DNA from: Trissonchulus latispiculum
Taxonomy: Eukaryota; Nematoda; Enoplea; Enoplida; Ironidae
Reading direction: 5' to 3'
Assembly: GCA_030248195.1 (NCBI GenBank)
Contig: JASAND010030450.1
Span: forward strand, 124,001-188,000
Length of the DNA: 64,000 nt
This document shows, piece after piece, positions 58,924 to 64,000 of the stretch. A program made the position numbers and the translations under genes. Position 1 is the first letter of the stretch. Each line of letters starts with the position of its first letter. The notes beneath the pieces were generated by a model. It worked only from the letters and a program-made list of their open reading frames with translations, was not told the origin of the DNA and searched no databases.

Positions 58924-60954
58924 AAAGTTGCAATAAATTGGTCGTTGCCCATGGGAAGTTTGAACTAATTAATCCGGATACTGACATGTTTAATCTGGTT
59001 GGGAAAAAGGCACGGATTACCTGTGATAAAGGCTATGTATTATCTGGTTCTTCTCCAGTCACGTGTTTAGACCCGGGGAAATGGAGTGATCTTCCAACAT
59101 GCGAACGTTAGTTTGTTAGTTACTATTACGATTACTATTATTATATTATTATATACTATTATATATTGTTATTATATTATTATTATATATTATTATATTA
59201 TTATTGTTACTATTACTATTACTATAACTATTAATTACTATTGCGACTTACGGCAACACCTGCTCTGCTCAAAATAAAACTAAATTTTCCTGTTTTGGAA
59301 CCCTCCTTCGTGCTCTTAACGGTGTTCAGGTAAGCGTCCCGATTACGTAGTTACTCCGTACATATAATATCGATTTCAATAAGAACAGCACTCATAGTTG
59401 TTGATTCAGAGTAGTCAGCCACCCAGCCATAGAACAGAACTCAGAATGTTTGTCAAAATCTTTCGTATTTTTGTGCGAATTTATATAATCTTCCTGTCGC
59501 AGAATATACGTTGCAGTGTTTAAAAGGAAGAGGAAACAGTCAAGCTTAAAAAAGTAAAACACTTGACGCTCTAGTTTTAGAGAAAGACGTTTGTTAGACG
59601 ATTTTCTTGACGCCTATGTTGAACCCTGTGTGGACGTTTAGTGAATCGTTCCAGATAATTACTTGATGATTCTTTGCAGCACAATGCTTTTATGTTAATG
59701 GTCGGTCCTCCCTTAGCAACTGGGACACTTTGATTTTGAAGATTATTAGATTGTAACGAAACCATGCGAGCAAAAAAGAGGAGTTCTCTATAGTCCTTGC
59801 GGATAACAGATCAGCTTAGTATGCTTTTATGCATTTGCTCCAACGGCTTACAAATGTAAAATTTACTGGATTTTCCCAATTGTCATATTTTCAACTTATA
59901 GCAGACCCACAATTGTCAACAAGCACAGGTAGTTCAGCCATAATCGGTGCAAGCACAGGGCATGCTACTACAAGCAACAATGCGGACAGCGATTCAGACA
60001 GCACCAATACAGACAACATTGGGGATAACTCAAACAACAATGCAGGCAGCACGATAGGCAGCACGGCAGACAACAATTCTGACAAAGTTGGCGATAATGA
60101 TGAAGACAACAATTCCGACAACAAAAATACAGACAGCAAATCAGATAGCGGCAGCACTGACAGCAGTGTAGATAATTCAGACAAGAAAGCAGGTAACACT
60201 ACTCCAGACAACAATTCTGAGACGGATGCAATCGATAATTCTGACAATCATGCTGACAATGATGGAGACGATAGTGAGGACAAAGCTGCATACAGTACCG
60301 CAGACAACAGGCTTGGTAACCAAAACAACCAAGATTCCACCAATTCCTCGCTGGAAACTAAATCAGGTTTGATCTGTAGTTGCGCATATATGTTGCAAGC
60401 ACGCAAACACACGTTCGCACTTATTTGAAGCTACAGCTGCAAACACCTCATTCAGCGCAGGAAATTTAGTTGTGTATTATCGTACATGAAGCGTTCCTGT
60501 TGTGGAGAAGATTCTCTAAACAAGATTAATGCTTTAATTTTGCCTTAAACAAGAACTGATTTGAAGCAATTTACAAAAATGCATCGGACTAGTCAACTAT
60601 TCAAACATTACTGACTACTCGCGATACAGACTACAGTCAATTATTCAAATTATTCAGTTGTTAAAATTTGCTCCGTGCATAAGTGACTGTTTGACTATTT
60701 TAATATTAATGATAATTAATTATAATAATAATCAAGGCTTTGGATAAAAATTCACTGAGTTTAATCAATCCTGCCTCTTAGACTTCCGAAGATGTGTGGA
60801 TATGGAGGTTACAGTCGCTGGAAAATGCTGGCATATTGTGATGCTAATGGCAGCAGCACTGGCACATGTATTGGCTGTTCTTGCTGGGATATTTACAATA
60901 TATGGACTACTGCCACAAAAATCGTATGCACTGATTAAGATTGATTCTATATAG
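58924..60954 (+). CDS. Sushi-domain membrane protein with acidic Asn/Asp/Ser stalk, C-terminal three exons
   Basis: Second sushi-type surface protein, opposite in strand to the one at 39.8-42.1 kb. Exons: 58924-59106 (one CCP), 59902-60366 (stalk), 60782-60954 (membrane anchor). All junctions are phase 1 and in frame. The CCP has SCNKLV, ITCDKGY, VTCLDPGKW and PTC. The stalk is 155 residues dominated by D, N, S and T in short near-repeats such as DNNSD and NTDS, with no hydrophobic run, and would be a stiff, heavily charged and possibly O-glycosylated spacer. The last exon gives a hydrophobic helix of about 25 residues (VMLMAAALAHVLAVLAGIFT) followed by a short tail ending IKIDSI and TAG at 60952. 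The 5' part is uncertain: candidate signal-peptide exons lie at 53756 and 58726, but neither has a phase that joins directly to 58924. One CCP is visible; more may exist in exons I did not recognise. Confidence 0.8.
59110..59240. repeat. TAT/TTA microsatellite right after the sushi-exon donor
   Basis: About 130 bases of TTA, TAT and TTACTA units, starting a few bases inside the intron. Confidence 0.9.
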
Positions 60955-61356
60955 GAAATATTAGGTTTAACTTACTTTAGAATTGATTAACAAATAGTCT
61001 TAAAAATCAAAATATTAATTACAGACTAGTAGTATTAGCATACATAGATTCCATTTAGTAGTATAAAGTCAGCACTAACGTAAGTACAATAAATTTGGAA
61101 AGTAGCTAAAACTAGTTCAATGTATAAAAAATGTCGGTTACTATAAGGATTTAAGATCAATAATTATCATTAATGGTTCAACGAGATTGCTTTAGTGATA
61201 GTAGACCAATAAAGCACTGCACTGACTAGTTTCCTTGTTCCAGGCCAGTGGTGATGCACGATAAGCAGCAATGAAACTTCATTTGAAGAGAATTTATACA
61301 ACTCTTTTGCACTTTTCCTATGTAAAGACTGTGCATATAAATCAGATAATGCACAG
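60955..61356. other. Downstream of the plus-strand sushi gene
   Basis: AT-rich, with an AATAAA at 61088, 134 bases after the stop codon at 60954, that could end the sushi transcript. No gene seen. Confidence 0.4.
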
Positions 61357-61393
61357 TGCAGCGTGCGTATAACTGAGTTATACGCACGCTGCA
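61357..61393. repeat. Perfect 18-bp-arm palindrome
   Basis: Arms TGCAGCGTGCGTATAACT and AGTTATACGCACGCTGCA separated by one base. It shares GCGTGCGTATAA with the MITE 270 bases downstream, so it is probably a relic of the same family. Confidence 0.75.
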
Positions 61394-61531
61394 CGCTGGG
61401 AAGCCGGTCCCTAATCTAAATTGCTGTAGCATACAGTTTCCTTTATAGTAAAATTTGTCTAGACATATCTGTCAGCTGCAACATAAACGAGTAAGGTTTC
61501 ATCAGTTAAGGAGAGGTTGAATCGTTGTATA

Positions 61532-61704
61532 AGTACTTTACAACACACCTTAGCGTTGTTCACTAATTTCTACTGCGTACGTCGTATGGGAAGCCCTCGT
61601 GCGTGGCACTCGTGCGCTTCGCGCACTCATGCCCCACACTCGGAGCTTCCCACACGGCGTGCGTATAAATCAGTGAATGCAAGCTAAGGTGTGCTATAAA
61701 GTAT
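61532..61704. mobile_element. Small palindromic MITE with CTCGTGCGCTTCGCGCAC core
   Basis: Inverted ends TACTTTA-AACACACCTTAGC and GCTAAGGTGTGCTATAAAGTA; inner arms GGGAAGC / GCTTCCC; a tight hairpin GTGCGCTTCGCGCAC at the centre. About 170 bp, non-coding. Short palindromic GC-rich cores like this are common in invertebrate MITEs. Confidence 0.7.
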
Positions 61705-62140
61705 ACATGTGTACCTAAATTAATGTGAATATTTCTATTTATTTAAAAGACACGTTCATATTACATTATAGTATACATAAACCTGCAGATATGCTAGCAC
61801 ACTTTTTATTGGATCTTGGGCCTTGAAGTAATGCATACTACTATTTTTATTCCGAATAAAGCCAGAATGCCTAATATCGGTCTGCTGTATAAATTATACT
61901 TGATTAGCCTCAAAAGTAATCCCTTCGAGAGCAATCTTGTTTGGAAGCACAAGTATCGCAGAAATAATAAAAACTAAACGAATCGTCAATTGTCTAGACT
62001 TCGCCTTCATAATAACAAGAAATAGGAAAGTAGACCTACCTAGGTAAGTTTCGTCTCTAAAGTTGCACAAATTGCCAATCAAATCAAATATCAAGTCTTG
62101 GTTGCTAGGAGTAGGTTCCCCTCTATCCCGGACATAGTCT

Positions 62141-63290
62141 TTACATTTGTCGTTGCCAATTGTTGGCACCTGGTAAGCCTAAGCCTAAGCTCAAGCCTAA
62201 ACCTAAGCCCTCCTTTGGTCGGGTTTTCTTTTCATTGACAGAATGCGAGTTGGTTTCAACCGTGGACTTTGCCACATTTGCATTGAAGGCTTTGTTGCTT
62301 ATTGATTTAGTATCAGAAATCTTTACATCCCGGTCAGATTCTATTTGATGTGACATCTTTGTTGTTCGTGACAATTTCGCTAGAAATTCATCGCCAGGAA
62401 AAATCTGATTCACTCCATATACATGCGTAATCACTGGTTGCGTACCGAACCAGATGATTGCTGTTTTCGCTGCTCGCGATTCAGTAGTGGAGTCAGATTC
62501 TTCTGAACTACTGTCGGTGTCCGGAACTGATTGCTGTAAAACGTTCACGGACTTCTATTGTCTCTTGAAACTTCTTTTTGGTTTTCTGTCTGCATCTTTT
62601 TCCCTTTTTCTACAATTCCTTTTGATATGTCCTCCCCGATTGCAGAAACTACAAATCGGTTTCCCATATTCAGTGAGTCGAAAACAAGAAATTTGCGTTC
62701 TGTCATTGGTTGACCAATTGTTGTTTGATCGACCGTACTGAGACTGGGAATCTCGTCCATTATTGTGTGAAGACTGCCATAAGTCGACCATTTTTCGTTC
62801 CAACCGTGACAATCTGCAGAATTTTGTTGCGACTGAAAGTCTTGCCTTTGTTGGATAGCATTGGCGCTTTGTATGCTTTCTTGGACTGCTGACAATTTTT
62901 GTACAGCAGCAAATAACTGTTCGAGTTTTGTATTTTTGGAACTTTTTGCTGATTTAGTTTCAGGTTCATCCATATCAAGTAAGCTACGCTGAGCCTCTTC
63001 TTAGAGAGCTACAGCTTCGGTAAAACTTTGTGACTCACGCTTCAGTACAACCTGTTTTAGCGATTTCACTAAGCAAGCAATGAAGAATTCATTCTTCACG
63101 TGCCCGCAAAATTCGTTACTGTACCTTGCTTCACCGTACCCGATAGGCTATTCTAACTTTCTGTCTTATGTATTGAGCAACATTAATACGTTTCATCAGG
63201 CTTTTGCTTACGGATGCGAAGAGCACTTAATGCAAACTTTTCTGATTCTTTAGGTTGCAGAGTGCAGCCTTAAGCGGAGCAATCAACAAC
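62141..63290 (-). pseudogene. Ty3/Gypsy-like gag remnant with zinc knuckle
   Basis: Read on the minus strand: a gag-like patch with ALRIRKQKPDETY near 63220, then VKNEFFIACLVKSLKQVVLKRES near 63050 (the usual end of a gag core), a Gln-rich region at 62970-62820, and a CCHC zinc knuckle C-x2-C-x4-H-x4-C (CSFCNRGGHIKRNC) at about 62617-62658. A Ser/Glu-rich linker and AIIWFG follow in another frame and the sequence ends in a GLGLGL run near 62170. There is at least one frameshift and several stops. No protease, RT or integrase is visible and no LTRs were recognised, so it is a fragment or a solitary captured gag. Confidence 0.7.
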
Positions 63291-64000
63291 AAATAGTCTG
63301 ACTTTTGTTTATTTGTCAAGTCACTATACGTTTCCTGTTCAGACTCTTCTAAATGCGCTGGAAGCATTTTCAATTTTGTGTCGACATTTCAAACAAATAA
63401 AAGTAACTAAATGTTTTGAAGATTTTCAGACAACAGTTGTCATAATTTTAGAAATACTCTGCCAACCAGACCACCTCTATTGCGCAGTCTTCAAAGTTAA
63501 TGTTCGGAACATTAAAATATCGTTTATAATGATTAAGCAAACCATATGCTCTGCAATAAAGAGGAAGAGTCGGTTTAGCACTTACTGGCGGGGTGTCCAG
63601 CCACAGCTACAATCCAGAATTAATTTTTTCTCAACGGGATTTTTCCGATTGCCTTTTTTCCGTGAAAAACGTGTTAATACTGCGAAAAGCGAATTTTACG
63701 AAAAAAACAAATTTCTTAAAAAAAACATTTTCTTAAAAAAGTGAAAAGCACATGTAAATTTTGAATAACCCTGGTATGCCCAGCATTACCTGTCGTGGTA
63801 CCGTTAAAAAGTGAATGCTTGAAATTTCGTTCTTAAAATTCTGCTTACTGTTGATCGTATGGTATTGTTTTATTGTGACTTTCGATTCAGACAAGTTACA
63901 CAAACTACCAAACAGCGTCTGAGAGCTTTCTTGCTAGCATTGTGTGTTCACAAAGGTTACGAAATTGCCAAAAGGAAAATATTAAAGCAAAATTTTAGGT
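63291..64000. other. Right edge
   Basis: The plus-strand frame at 63313-63744 has a lysine/phenylalanine-rich end and no recognised domain. Nothing else seen. Confidence 0.4.

Noticed and set aside
59829..60247. Minus-strand Leu/Ser-rich frame opposite the stalk exon
   Set aside because: Antisense of the Asn/Asp/Ser repeats; leucine richness follows from base composition. The plus exon has correct phases.

Overview
The window is animal nuclear DNA. It is AT-rich, its genes are split by many short GT-AG introns, and mobile-element remains are dense. There are no operons or bacterial signals. The gene set (an Inscuteable homologue, a KIF19-type kinesin, complement-control/sushi membrane proteins), together with DIRS, Ty3-like, PolB-coding and many small inverted-repeat elements, points to an invertebrate bilaterian. 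I cannot place it more closely. Coordinates of spliced genes come from matching intron phases, splice sites and family alignment by eye. No transcripts or database searches were available.

Left part (1-23 kb), all host coding on the minus strand. The first six coding exons of a KIF19-like kinesin run from 10073 down to 937 and then leave the window. Upstream of it, nine exons of an Inscuteable (INSC) homologue run from 20910 down to 13075: the LGN-binding segment, a roughly 330-residue low-complexity linker and the armadillo repeats. Its first and last exons were not found. Kinesin introns carry a decayed DIRS-like tyrosine-recombinase retrotransposon (3795-7201), a foldback repeat (8768-9382) and a TTAATCCG-rich patch. 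INSC introns carry short hAT-like MITEs with 8-bp target duplications, a 986-bp TTAA-flanked element and a decayed copy of an exon end.

Middle part (21-39 kb) has no gene I can defend. It holds a 561-bp TIR element with an internal minisatellite, a 2.6-kb element with 600-bp near-identical inverted ends (23705-26336), tRNA-like SINE heads, a LINE 3' remnant and simple repeats.

Right part (39-64 kb). A sushi-domain membrane protein gene on the minus strand (42085-39756) and a second one on the plus strand (58924-60954) lie head to head. Between them is a 7.3-kb element (44105-51420): a minus-strand protein-primed-type DNA polymerase B with a 1001-codon open frame, an N-terminal C2H2 region broken by stops, and an inverted decayed copy of the polymerase 3' half, so the element is bounded by inverted arms of about 2.3-2.5 kb. 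The rest holds a foldback cluster (54384-55496), a hAT-like MITE with a perfect 8-bp duplication (55736-56665), a second TTAA element (57363-58352), a small palindromic MITE pair (61.3-61.7 kb) and a Ty3-like gag remnant (62141-63290).

The most unusual item is the PolB foldback element. The other items worth checking are the two head-to-head sushi receptors and the young-looking TIR families with intact target duplications.
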